A DNA stretch of 21,536 nt from Mycoplasmataceae bacterium (GCA_020024715.1 JAHHTJ010000002.1:1-21536), one strand, 5' to 3'; numbered from the stretch's first letter, positions 1 through 10,284 are shown. Numbers and translations: made by a program. Notes: a model not told the origin generated them from the letters alone.

Positions 1-27
1 GTATTAATAATTATTCAAGGAGACAAA

Positions 28-1503
28 ATGAATTTTAATAATAATAAAAATTTACCTTGCATATCAAGTTATATTGATGGTAAATTTTTAAAATATAATC
101 CATTAGAAAAAGGAGAAATTATCTCACCTGAATCTAATGAAACAATAGCTTATTTTTCTTCATTATCAAGAAAAGATGTTGAAAATTGTTATCGTAAAGC
201 TGATAATGCTTTTAATAGTTGAAAATTATTAAACCCAACAGTAAGAATTAAATACATTGAAAAATTTAATAAACATTTAGAAGAAAACATTGAAACTATT
301 GCTTTAGCAATTAGTAAGTGTATTGCAAAACCAATTAATGCTGCTAGAGAAGAAGTGGTAAGAAGTATTAATATGATTAATGATTTAATTATTGAATATC
401 AAAATAGTTTTATTAATCCAATTATTTTTGATGAAGAATCTAGTGGAATTAAAAATAAAAAAGGAATTTGAAAATATGTTCCATTAGGAGTTGTATTAGC
501 AATTGCTCCTTTTAACTATCCATTAAATTTACTAATTTCTAAAATCATCCCAGCTTTATTAACCGGAAATACTGTTGTATTTAAATCATCTACTCAAACT
601 TTAACAATTGGTTATTTAGTAATTCAATGTTTTGAAAAAATAAATTTACCAAATGGAGTAATTAATTTTGTTGTGGGTAATGGTATAGATTTGGGTGATG
701 CATTAATTGAAAATGAAAAAATTAAATTATTAAATTTTACTGGAGGAACTGAAACAGGAAAATACTTAGCTTCCCATCTTCCTTTTCAAGCTATTAAAGT
801 ATTGGAATTGGGTGGTTTAGATCCATGTATAGTTACTAAGAATAATAATAAAGGTCAAATTATTGACATCGCTAAAGAAATTGTTAAAGGTGCATTTACA
901 TTTAGCGGACAAAGATGTACTGCTATTAAAAGAGTAATTTTAATTAAAGAAAATAAAGAATATAATAAGCAATTAGTTAAAGAAATTGTAAATCAATCTA
1001 CTAAATTAATTGTTGGTTCTTCTTATTCTGATGCATTTATTACTGCCTTAGTTGATAAAAAAGCAGTTGAAAGAGTAAAAAAATTGTATCAAAACGCAGT
1101 TAAAAAAGGAGCTGAACCATTATTAGAATTTAAAAATTATAATAATGTTGTACATCCAATTATTTTAGATAATGTAACTGAAAAAATGCAAATTTATTCT
1201 ACAGAAGCATTTGGACCAATTTTACCAATTATTTATGCTGAAGATGTTTTAGATGCAATAAGAATTGCTAATGATACTGATTATGGCTTACAAGCAAGTA
1301 TATTTACTAATAAAGAATCAGAATTTAATCAAATCGCTAACTTAATTGAATCGGGTAGTGTAAATTGAAATAAGTCTTCTTCAAGAGGACCAGATGTATT
1401 CCCATTTATTGGAATTAAAAACTCTGGTTATAATGTACAAGGAATTTATTACTCTTTATTTACAACTGTTCGCTTAAAAGGTTTCATTGAAAATAAAAAA
1501 TAA
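28..1503 (+). CDS. gapN: NADP-dependent non-phosphorylating glyceraldehyde-3-phosphate dehydrogenase
   Basis: A 491-residue aldehyde dehydrogenase of the GapN branch. It oxidises glyceraldehyde 3-phosphate directly to 3-phosphoglycerate and makes NADPH, bypassing the ATP-forming GAPDH/PGK steps in the cytoplasm. The family residues are visible: Asn163 in FNYP, the FTGGTETG cofactor loop, general base Glu260 in LELGG, and nucleophile Cys297 in GQRCTAIKRV, a string typical of GapN rather than other ALDHs. The C-terminal SSRGPDVFPFIGIKNSG region matches the GapN substrate-binding end. In-frame TGA codons encode Trp, so the gene is intact. The start follows a good AAGGAGA site at 17-23. Length is close to the usual ~475. 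It reads alone into a strong hairpin terminator. Substrate assignment rests on motif similarity. Confidence 0.93.
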
Positions 1504-1533
1504 TAATTTAATAAATTATGTTTTATTATTTAT

Positions 1534-1570
1534 AAAAAACTCTATTAGTATAGTACTGATAGAGTTTTTT
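1534..1570. terminator. Bidirectional intrinsic terminator between gapN and the nrd operon
   Basis: A near-perfect hairpin: 12-bp outer stem (1534-1545 with 1559-1570), one T-G wobble, then 4 more pairs (AGTA/TACT) closing on a 3-base TAG loop. The outer arms are A6-CTCTAT and ATAGAG-T6, so either strand ends in a U run. It lies between the gapN stop (1503) and the stop of the opposing membrane gene (1587) and should serve both. Confidence 0.9.
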
Positions 1571-1586
1571 TATTTGTATTTTTATA

Positions 1587-3275
1587 TTAAACTTTAGTTG
1601 GTGTTATTGTTTTATTTGATGAAGTTGATGTTTGTTTTAATGTTTTTTTATCTTCAATTGCAATTAAAGAAAATAAGAAATTTAAATCTATTTGAACTCT
1701 AAATTTATTCATTATGAATCCATATGGACCAAAGATTCCAGTATTTGTACCACACATAACATTAAAAGCGGTTGAAGCTTGCATATTTTGAGCAACAGAA
1801 GCCATACCAGATATTCCATATGTTCCTACAAAACAAAAGAAAGAACCAAAAAACATTGCAAATCAATATCCAGCAGTATTTACATTACTTGTGAACATTC
1901 ATCCATTACTTGGTAAAAAAGATAAATATCCAATTAATGCTAATGGAAAAATTACAGTTTCTGAAATATAAGTAATTTGTTTGTAATCATCTGTAATATC
2001 TTTATCTAATAATGTTTGATGAAATACATGTACTTTTTTATTAATAAATTCTTCTAATAATTTAAATTCCTTATTATCTAAGCTATTTCTTTTGAATGCT
2101 TGATGCATATAAACCATAAATTCTTTAAAATATGTTTTAAATGACATACGATATGTAGTCATAACAATTGCTCCAGACATCAAATAAAAGATCACTCAAG
2201 CAATAATCATAAGAATAAAAACAAATGTTAAATGCATTCATGTTCCAATTTGTGATTGTAATAATGATTCACTAAAGAAACTTAAACTAGCTACACTTAA
2301 ACAAGCATAAACAATATTTAATGCTTTATTGTTAAATTTCTTTGCTTTTTCAGAAAAATTTAAATAAGATTGATAATTTGGTTTAGCTAATCCTAAGATA
2401 ATTCCAATAATAAATGCTAATGAGAATAATCCTAAAACAATTGGAACTTGAACAGGTAATGCTGGGTTAGCTTGTGGATGTGTTAAATCATAATTGGCAT
2501 TACCATTAAATGAAACATCATAGTTTCCTGTAAAAAAATAAGCAATTAAAAAATTAGTAATAAAAAATGGTCAATATCCTTCACCATTAAAACCATGAAT
2601 ACCAATCGGACTTCCGCAAAGTGTAAATGCAACATTAGGATTGTTATTCATATCGTAGTTATAAATAGGAAAAACTCGATATAAATTAATTAATAAAAGC
2701 ATACTAATACTAATGAAAACAAAAACTAATGTATATTTAATAAAATTTCTTCATTCCTTATTTACTGTTACTTTATACATTGTTTTCATAATATTAAAAA
2801 ACAATGCGCTAATTAAAAATATTACTAAGAAAATCATGTAAATATTACCTATTACAATGGTAAATTGTAATATTTGTGCATATCATAAATCACCATGAAG
2901 ATAATTATTTGTTATTCCGTTATAGCTATTTCCTCAAGGAACATAACCTACTTTAGCTTCAAAAGGTAAAACAATAATTAAAGATAAAATTAAGGATACA
3001 AATGGTAAATATGCCATTCAATTGATTTTTTTAAGTTTTAATAATGTCTGTGCTTTTTTTCCTAATAATTGATTAGGATCATTAATTTTAGTAGAACTTA
3101 AACTAGTTTTTTTTCTTAATTTTGAAATAAATAATTGTGCAACAATTAATATTGCTACAAAAAATAAAAAAATACCAACAAAAACATAACATTGTCAAGT
3201 ACTTATTCCAAAAATTTCTTGAGCCTTATTTGCATAAGATATGTTATTAATATATTCTTGTGTTGTCATATTCAT
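1587..3275 (-). CDS. Polytopic membrane protein, possible divergent dicarboxylate/amino-acid:cation symporter
   Basis: A 562-residue protein with about nine to ten hydrophobic segments (roughly residues 29-50, 87-105, 135-163, 180-199, 236-250, 280-297, 318-336, 347-375 and several after 433), so a plasma-membrane protein. I do not recognise it securely. The middle and end resemble the SDF (GltP/TcyP-type) fold: a LGLFSLAFIIGIILGL helix, a GTYGISGMASVAQ stretch like the GTAGVPGG hairpin, and NKFRVQIDLN where SDF proteins have the final D..R(T)..NV helix. The classical NMDGT motif is not present, so transport activity is uncertain. It is the last gene after nrdB-nrdA, 31 bases past the nrdA stop, with no clear Shine-Dalgarno. 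A TATAAT on this strand (3301-3296) could be an internal promoter. Two in-frame ATGs exist (3275 and 3269). Trp is mostly TGA. Confidence 0.75.
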
Positions 3276-3306
3276 TTAATTTTTAAATATAACTAATTAT
3301 ATATAA

Positions 3307-5634
3307 CTAGGTACAACTTTCACAAATTTCTGTAACTTCTTTTTCGGTTTTACAATAATAAAATGTTTTAATTCCTAAACTAAATCCAAAAAGATGAAGC
3401 ATCATAAAATCAGTGGCACTAGTAATTTTAGAAAAATAAACATTAATAGATTGTGCTTGATCTAAATAACATTGACGAACTGCTGCTAATTTTAATAACA
3501 TATATTGATCACACTCAACTGCTCTCTTATAATATTCTCGATTTTTCTTAACATCAGGTGCCAAAGTAGGAATATTGATAATTCCATCTTCTTTATAAAA
3601 TATTTGTTGAATCGGTTCAGTACTTTCAGTTGCATTAATTGCTTTACCAGTAGTTGCTGTTGGAGCTATTGCCATAATCGTTGCATTTCTAATTCCATGT
3701 AACTTAATTTCATTTCTAAGTTCATTTCATTTTTGATAATTTGGTTTATTTTTTGTTAAATTTAAAGCTAATTTATTTGCCTTATCAATTGGTAATACAC
3801 CTTTTGCTCATTCCGTATCATTAAATCTTGGAAATTTTCCTTTTTCTTTAGCAAGTTGTACTGATGCATTGATTAATCTATAACTTAAATCTTCATACAA
3901 TTCTTGGGTTGCATCTAAAGCATTATTATCATCAATAATAATTTTTTTAGAAGCTAAATAATTTGCATAGTTAGAAGTTCCAATTCCTAAAAAACGATAC
4001 TGTTTATTAGAATATTTAGCTTCTAAAACTGGATATTTAGCAATGTCTATAGTATTATCTAACCCTCTAACAACAATTTCTGCAAGATTTATTTTTTCAT
4101 CATTATTCAATTTATCTCACTGTATAAGATTAATAGAACCTAAATTACATAAAGCAATTTCTCCAGATTTACTAGTTTTAGTAATGCTACCTTCAGTTCA
4201 ATCTAAATTTTCATTAAAATTAGTACTAAATTGAGATGGTAAAGTTATCTCTGTACATAAATTGGATGAATTAATATAACGATTTAGTAAGCTACTTTTA
4301 TTTACGTTTTCAACATGAAATAAATAAATATTACCAGTTTCAGCTCTCTCTTTTAAGATTAATCCCATTAAATCTCTAGCTTTGATACTTACTTTTTTAA
4401 TCTCAGGATTATCTTCATATGCACGATAATTGTTATCAAATTCATCGCCATATGTTGTTAATAATAATGGAGTATCTTTTGGATTAAACAAACTTACATA
4501 TTCATCTTTCAAAACTCGATCAATAAATAACTGATTAATTTTTACACCATATTTTAAAAATCTAGCACGATTTTCTTCGGTCCCATTATTATTTTTTAAA
4601 ACTGCTAACTCTCTTACATTTCAATGTCATCAATTAAAATAAACACAGCATGCACCAGGTCTTTCAGAACCTTGATTAAAACCTTTCATAATAGCTTCAA
4701 CAATTTTTAAAAAAGGAATAGGACCACTAGAAAAACCATTGTTTCCAAAAATATATGAGCCACTTGCTCTTAAGTAAGAAACATCTAATGCAGTACCACC
4801 TTTAAATTTAGAATAAACAGCTAAATCCTTGCAAGTATCCATAATACTATTAGTATCATCATTCATAATAGTTAAAACGCAAGAAGATAATTGTTGATTT
4901 GTAGTTCCTGAATTTAACATTATTGGAGTAGCAACTGTAAAGTAATGTAATGATAAAGCATCATACATTCTTTTTACTAAACTTAATCTGATATCTTTGC
5001 GTTCATTAACAAAAAGCACCATTGCTACACGCATATATGCATTTTGTGGTAATTCGAATTTCTTATTATTTTTATCTCTGAAACAGTATTTAGAATAAAA
5101 GAAATATAAAGATTTATAAGTAAATAAATAATCTCTTTCTTGTACAATATATTGATCTAATTCATTAATTTCTTCTTTTGAGTATTTTTCAAATATTGAT
5201 TTATCATAACGATTGCTTCTTATTCCCTTATTAATAACATTTTCTAAATATGGGTAATTCAATTTACCATCATGAATTTTTTGTATTCATGTTTCTTTGT
5301 ACATTTTTAATAATAAAAATCTAGCAGCAATGTATTCAAAATCTGAATAAATTGGACTAATTAAATTTGCAGATGTTCTAATTAATAAATCAAATAATTC
5401 TTTTGTTGAAATATTATTATAAATTTTAGGAGTAAAGTTTTTTAAGATCATTTCTTCAAAATTTTTATCATTATTCGTAGCTCAAGCACAAATATTTCTA
5501 ATTTTATCTAAAGAAAATCTTTGTTTTCCTTTTTCTCTTTTGATGACAAATATTTCATCAATAGAATTTATGACATCATTAGAAGAACTCTCATTTGTAC
5601 GAGAATTTTCAATTATTTCCAATAAATTTGACAT
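3307..5634 (-). CDS. nrdA: Class Ia-like ribonucleoside-diphosphate reductase, large (alpha) subunit
   Basis: A 775-residue catalytic subunit that reduces ribonucleoside diphosphates to deoxy forms. An N-terminal ATP-cone (about residues 28-95, starting FVIKREKGKQRFSLDKI) suggests overall-activity regulation by ATP/dATP. Active-site residues are all visible: Cys252 in SSCVL, Asn458-Cys460-Glu462 in SNLCTE (Cys460 being the thiyl radical site), Cys496 in EIALCNL, the radical-transfer pair Tyr759-Tyr760, and the C-terminal Cys771-x-x-Cys774 that takes electrons from thioredoxin. Similarity to E. coli NrdA runs the whole length, with size close to its ~760 residues; this is not the shorter NrdE type expected in mollicutes. 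Several Trp codons are TGA. The gene begins 31 bases after the nrdB stop in the same operon. Confidence 0.93.
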
Positions 5635-5665
5635 ATAAACCTAATCTTTCTTTTTGTAATTAAAC

Positions 5666-6847
5666 TTATTTCTTTTTAGCTTGTCTTCCTGCTGGACTAT
5701 CATCTAATAATTCTTTTAAAATTTTATTTAAATCCTTATCACCATAATCAAGTTCCATTGTTCCAATATTATAGTTAATAGCAGTGGCTTCTTGTTGTGC
5801 AGTATTATCTTTATTAATATCTTTATAATTTTCAAATCAAATAACAAGATCTGGTTTATTTACTTCATTTTGATACAAAGGTTCAAAACCAATTTTTTCT
5901 AATCTATTATTTGCATAATATTTCATAAAACTATTTAAAGTAGATTTTGTTAAACCAGGAACACGTCCTAAACTCAATAAATATTCTCCCCATTCAACTT
6001 CATCAGCAACAATTTCTTTAACAATATTAATTACATGATCTTTATATCATGCAGAATCCATCAAATCCTTAAATCCTTCATTTTCATTACGAGCAAGAAT
6101 ATTAATTACTCCACCCACTAATGAAACATGCATATCTTCATCAAAATTAATTAATTTGATGATTTTTGCAACACCAGGAATACTATCATTGGTACTTTCG
6201 TTAACAATATATGTAACTAAGAAAGACACATAGAATTTTAAACCTTCCAAGAAGAAAATGTGAACTAATAATTTTAAAATATGTTTCTTTAGTTCATCTT
6301 CTTGTACGGTAATTCTACCATCTAATCAACTTTTTACATAATCATAAGCATCAATTTCTTTATCAGTTCTTTTCTTGATTTGCGGAATTTCATAAATACG
6401 ATCAAACACATTTGATGCATCAGAAGAAAACATTTCTCTAATAATATGAGAATAAGATAAGGAGTGAATCAATTCAAAGAAAGCTTGTGTTTTAAATGCT
6501 GCTTCTCATTCTGATGAGGTAACTAATTGAGCCATTACTGAATCTAATCCACGATTTTGTGCTGAATCCATTAATGTTTGAAATAATAAGTTATTTACAA
6601 CAATTTCTTGAATTCCTTTATCTAACATTTTAAATTTTTCGCGATCACTTACTAATGATATTTCTTCAGGAGTTCAAAAAGCTTGTCTCATTGCTCTTTC
6701 AATTTGTTTTGCAAATGGATATTTATAATTATCATATCTTTGAAAACCATTATATTCACCTAAAAACATTTTTTGATCCTTAATCGGAACATTATAAGTT
6801 AAGTCTACTAATAATTTTTCTGTTTCTTGTAATTTTTTATCTGACAT
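5666..6847 (-). CDS. nrdB: Class Ia-like ribonucleoside-diphosphate reductase, small (beta) subunit
   Basis: A 393-residue radical-generating subunit that partners NrdA. All expected residues are found: metal ligands Asp94 (LMDSAQ), Glu125 and His128 (FFELIHSLSY), Glu201 (FLEGLKFYVSF), Glu237 and His240 (FDEDMH), radical Tyr132, and a likely electron-transfer Trp58 (AFWTPEE) encoded by TGA. A Tyr in NYNIG near the C-terminus sits where E. coli has Tyr356. This argues for a standard dimetal-tyrosyl radical enzyme rather than the metal-free NrdF variants of some mollicutes. I place the start at the ATG at 6847 (MSDKKL), preceded by AGAGGAAG. An upstream in-frame ATG at 6892 lacks a ribosome site and would add a non-conserved 15-residue leader. 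First gene of nrdB-nrdA-membrane protein. Confidence 0.92.
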
Positions 6848-7081
6848 ATCTTCCTCTTCTATAATCGTTTTTAATATTAAATAATTTAACATAAAAAACT
6901 ATTTAAATTAGAATTAAAATAAATTCATAAAAAAATAATTTTTATTATGTTTTTTTTGTGCATTTTAGCAATGATAATCTAATAAAATTATTATTTTTTT
7001 TTAATATTTAATTTTTTTATACTTTTTTTAAAAAAAATGATATTAATATAACACTTTATAATAAATTATTAGGTGAAATAT
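6848..7081. promoter_or_regulatory. Divergent control region between the nrd operon and trpS
   Basis: A 234-base intergenic region rich in A and T tracts, including a T7A8 run at 7023-7037. For trpS, a consensus TATAAT lies at 7057-7062 with an AGGTGA ribosome site at 7071-7076, giving a very short leader. For nrdB, an extended -10 TGCTAAAAT can be read on the minus strand at 6970-6962, about 115 bases upstream of the start. No good -35 was seen on either side, and no palindrome resembling an NrdR box. Promoter calls are by eye only. Confidence 0.4.
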
Positions 7082-8083
7082 ATGAAAAAAAGAATATTAT
7101 CAGGAATCCAACCAACTAATCAAATTACTTTGGGTAATTTTTTAGGCGCAATAAAATTATTTGAACAATTACAAAATGAAGGAGAACTATTTATTTTTGT
7201 TGCTGATCTTCATGCTTTGAGTTCTAATAATTATGAACCAAAAAAAATGCAAGAAAATATACTTAATGTTTTAAAAGTTTATTATGCTGCTGGTTTAGAT
7301 TTTGATACAACAAAAGTATTTATTCAATCAAAAATTCCAGCGCACACTGAAATGTTTAATGCTTTAATTAATTTTACAACTATTGGTGAATTAAGCAGAA
7401 TGACACAATTCAAAGATAAAAGTTCGAAATTTAAAATGAATAATGGAACTGAGAAAATCCCAACAGGATTACTAACTTATCCTGTTTTAATGGCTGGAGA
7501 TATTTTACTTTATGATGCAACAATAATTCCAGTAGGAATTGATCAAAAACAACATGTAGAATTAACTAGAGACATAGCAATTAGAATTAATAATAAATTT
7601 AATACCAAAATTTTTGAAATTCCTGAACCTTATTTTAGTAAAACTGGTACAAAAATTTATGATTTAATTAATCCAAAAATTAAAATGTCAAAATCTAATG
7701 AAAATACCAATGGAACTATTTTTATTAATGATGATATTCAAATAATTAGAAAAAAAATTATGAGTGCGATGACTGATAATCTTAATAGTGTAAATTATGA
7801 TAAAGAAAATCAACCAGGAATAAGTAATTTAATAAATATCGTTTGTTCAATTAATGAATGTGATAAAGATCAAATAATTATGCAATTTAAAGATAAAAAT
7901 TACAAAGAATTTAAAACGTATGTAGCTGATGTAGTTTGCGATTTTATTCATAATTTACAAACAGAAATTAAAAAAATAGATATTAATAATTTATTAAATA
8001 AGGTTGAAAAAAATAATCAATATTGTAATGAAATAGCTAATAAAAAAATCAATGAATTTTACAAATTAATAGGACTTAAATAA
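7082..8083 (+). CDS. trpS: Tryptophanyl-tRNA synthetase
   Basis: A 333-residue class Ic aminoacyl-tRNA synthetase that charges tRNA-Trp. The N-terminus SGIQPTNQITLGNFLGA carries the class I HIGH-equivalent (TLGN), and KMSKS appears near residue 200. Residues such as GIDQKQHVELTRD, used for adenylate and Trp recognition, are conserved. Length matches the bacterial ~330. The start is the ATG at 7082: a GTG at 7073 is also in frame but overlaps the AGGTGA ribosome site. In this organism the enzyme also supports UGA decoding, since a UCA-anticodon tRNA-Trp must be charged. The stop overlaps the next start (TAATG), so the two genes are probably translationally coupled. Confidence 0.96.
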   Translation: MKKRILSGIQPTNQITLGNFLGAIKLFEQLQNEGELFIFVADLHALSSNNYEPKKMQENILNVLKVYYAAGLDFDTTKVFIQSKIPAHTEMFNALINFTTIGELSRMTQFKDKSSKFKMNNGTEKIPTGLLTYPVLMAGDILLYDATIIPVGIDQKQHVELTRDIAIRINNKFNTKIFEIPEPYFSKTGTKIYDLINPKIKMSKSNENTNGTIFINDDIQIIRKKIMSAMTDNLNSVNYDKENQPGISNLINIVCSINECDKDQIIMQFKDKNYKEFKTYVADVVCDFIHNLQTEIKKIDINNLLNKVEKNNQYCNEIANKKINEFYKLIGLK

Positions 8084-8952
8084 TGAAAAAAAATACTTTA
8101 TCATTTGTTCAAACAAATAAATCATTACTTGTAGTTTGCGATCTTGATGGCACCTTACTAAATAACCAAGGTTTATTGTCAAAATTTACAATAAATACAA
8201 TTAGAAAATTTACAAAAGAAGGAAATATTTTTTGTATCGCTACTGCTAGACCATTTCGTAGTACATATAAAATTTATGAACAACTTGGTTTAAATAGTAT
8301 TTGTGTTAATTACAATGGAGCTTCTTTAGATAATCCTAGAGATATTAATTTTAGTGGTATTAACTACATGTTTTCTGTTGATATTGCTAGAACTTTATTA
8401 AATGATGAAATTATAAATAATAATATTGATAATATGATTATTGAAAATGAAGATCTTAGCTTAATTTTGAATCATATGAAAGATGAATACTTAAAAAGTC
8501 AAATACAAACATGATTTCATATAGATGAAAATAGTAATATTATTTATGGTAATGCGATCAAAAAAATAGATTTTAACCCACATACAATTAATTTAATAGT
8601 TAATAATAAAAATATTGTTACTGTTATTAATAGGATAATGAGTTTATATGAAACACTAACAATTAAATACTATGAATTATGTGCTAATTATAAAGTTGTA
8701 GAAATTGGAATTAGTATAGCTACAAAAGGACATGCTTTAGAATATTTATCATCATTTTATGGAATAGATATTTCGCATACAATTGCTTTTGGTGATAATG
8801 ATAACGACATTGAACTTTTAAGAAAAGCTCGTTTTTCTTTTGCAATGTTAAATGGAAAAGAAAGTTCAAAAATAGCTGCTAAGTTTATTACTGAAGAAAG
8901 TAATGATGAAGATGGTGTTGCAAAAACACTAGCACGCTTTTTAAGAAATTAA
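8083..8952 (+). CDS. Cof-type HAD-superfamily phosphatase
   Basis: A 289-residue haloacid-dehalogenase hydrolase of the Cof/YidA group, likely dephosphorylating small phosphometabolites such as sugar phosphates. Motif I is CDLDGTLLNNQG (about residues 18-29), motif II ATAR, motif III the Lys in ATKGHALEYL, motif IV GDNDNDIELL (about 236-245). The middle holds the alpha/beta cap that defines the family. A TGA in the cap encodes Trp; without it the gene would look split in two. The start overlaps the trpS stop by one base. The last 12 bases overlap the 3' end of an oppositely oriented small gene. Substrate cannot be predicted. Confidence 0.9.
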
Positions 8953-9252
8953 GATAACTTGATAAGAATAAAACAATGTATATTCATTATTTGTTTGAAT
9001 AACATTTTTTATTTTTTTAATATAATCAACATCAGAACAATTTTTTAATTTAATTAAAATTTTCTTTTTCTGAAAATTAAAATAAATATTTTTAATTTCA
9101 AGATTCTCTTTTTTGAAATTAATTGTTAGACTAATAGACTTTTTTCACATTTTTTGATTAATTGAAAAATAATTTTTATATATTGTATAAACAATAACAA
9201 AAATGAATAAAAGTATAAATAAGACAATTAAAAAAATGTAAAATGCTAACAT
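8941..9252 (-). CDS. Small single-pass membrane protein downstream of recA
   Basis: A 103-residue open frame whose ATG (9252-9250) immediately follows the recA TAG stop (9255-9253), with no bases between. The first 24 residues are almost wholly hydrophobic (LAFYIFLIVLFILLFIFVIV), a membrane anchor or uncleaved signal. The rest is Lys/Asn/Ile-rich, with one Trp from TGA and an FNFQKKKILIKLKN-like beta-rich tail. I recognise no family. Evidence that it is a gene: over 100 codons free of TAA/TAG in very AT-rich DNA, and exact abutment to recA, which suggests translational coupling. It overlaps the end of the Cof gene by 12 bases, and the Cof terminator lies inside it on the other strand. Function unknown. 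Confidence 0.65.
8975..9018 (+). terminator. Intrinsic terminator of trpS-cof, inside an opposing gene
   Basis: Arms 8975-8979 plus 8981-8986 pair with 8996-9001 plus 9002-9006: TATTCA/TGAATA and AATGT/ACATT with one bulged A (8980) and a 9-base loop. This is followed by T4, an A, then T7 (9007-9018). It starts 23 bases past the Cof stop and lies within the antisense of the 103-residue gene. On the minus strand the hairpin is followed only by GTTTTATTC, so it probably acts in one direction. Confidence 0.65.
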
Positions 9253-10248
9253 CTAGATTAAATTTTTCTCTTCTATTTCTTTTTTAATTTTATTGAAAAG
9301 AACATCATCTTTTAAAAGAAAATTACGACAAGCTTCTTTTCCTTGTGCAAGGTTCTTATCATCATAGGCAAATCAACTACCATTTTTTTTGATAATTCCT
9401 TCATTAATAGCAACATCAATAATTTCATTTTTATAATTAAAACCATATCCAAAATATAAATTAATTAATGCGGTTGTTAAAGGTCTTGCTAATTTATTTT
9501 TTACAATAGTTAATTTAATTTTAAATCCAACAGGTTCATCACTATTTTTAATAATTTCCATTTTTTTAGTTTCAATTCGAATCGAGGCAAAAAACTTTAA
9601 TGCTCTTCCACCAGAAGTTGTAGTTCCTCCATTGTATCCTATACCAATTTTTTCACGAATTTGATTAATAAATAATACGGTTACATTATCATTTAAAATA
9701 CTTTGAATAATTCTTAATCCTTTAGACATCATTCTAGCTTGAACTCCAATTGTTTGATCATCAAAATCTCCATCCAATTCTTGCTGAGGAGTTAATGCTG
9801 CAACTGAATCAATTATTATTAAATCAACCATTTTTGTTTTAATTAAAGCTTCAATTATTGTGAATGTTTGTTCACCAGAATTTGGTTGACATAAAACTAC
9901 TTGATCTAAATTAACTCCAAGTTCTTCTGCATATACTGAATCTAAGGCATGTTCAGCATCAATATATACGGCTTTACCACCAACTTTTTGACATTCTGCT
10001 ACTGCTTTTAAAGCAATAGTAGTTTTTCCGCTAGATTCTGCACCAAATATTTCAATAATTCTACCTTTTGGATATCCGCCAATTCCTAAAGCTTTATCTA
10101 AATAATAACTTCCAGATTTAATAATTTTTTTTACATTAAAATCATTATGAATATTCGATAAAAATTGTAATGTTCCAACACCGAATTTAGAATCTAATTT
10201 ATTAATAATTTCTTTATAATCATTAAACTTTTCGTTTTTTTCTTTCAT
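9253..10248 (-). CDS. recA: Recombinase RecA
   Basis: A 331-residue DNA strand-exchange ATPase acting in homologous recombination and repair. Walker A is GAESSGKT (residues 69-76; E. coli has Pro at the second position), followed by DAEHALD, Walker B LIIIDSVAAL, loop L1 around ELDGDFDDQTIGVQARMMS, and loop L2 with INQIREKIG and GGTTTSGGRALKFFAS. The C-terminal domain is short, ending EEKNLI, so the acidic tail of E. coli RecA is absent. One Trp near the C-terminus is a TGA. The start has a clear AAGGAG nine bases upstream. It sits 36 bases after a lipoprotein gene and directly before a small membrane protein, probably one transcript. No LexA-type operator was noticed. Confidence 0.96.
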
Positions 10249-10284
10249 ATTAATTTACTCCTTAATATTTATAACGAGTAAAAT

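Noticed and set aside
28..1368. gapN looks like several broken fragments separated by TGA
   Set aside because: The frame is continuous and all domains are in order when TGA is Trp; the same is true across the window, so this is the genetic code and not a pseudogene.
6848..6892. Longer NrdB start at 6892
   Set aside because: No ribosome site precedes it, while AGAGGAAG sits just before ATG 6847; the extra residues match nothing in NrdB.
7073..7081. GTG start for trpS at 7073
   Set aside because: It overlaps the AGGTGA ribosome site that serves ATG 7082, and MKKRILSGIQ is the expected N-terminus.
6893..7081. Possible NrdR box upstream of nrdB
   Set aside because: ACACTTTATAAT at 7051-7062 has only one half of the expected palindrome and is better explained as the trpS promoter.
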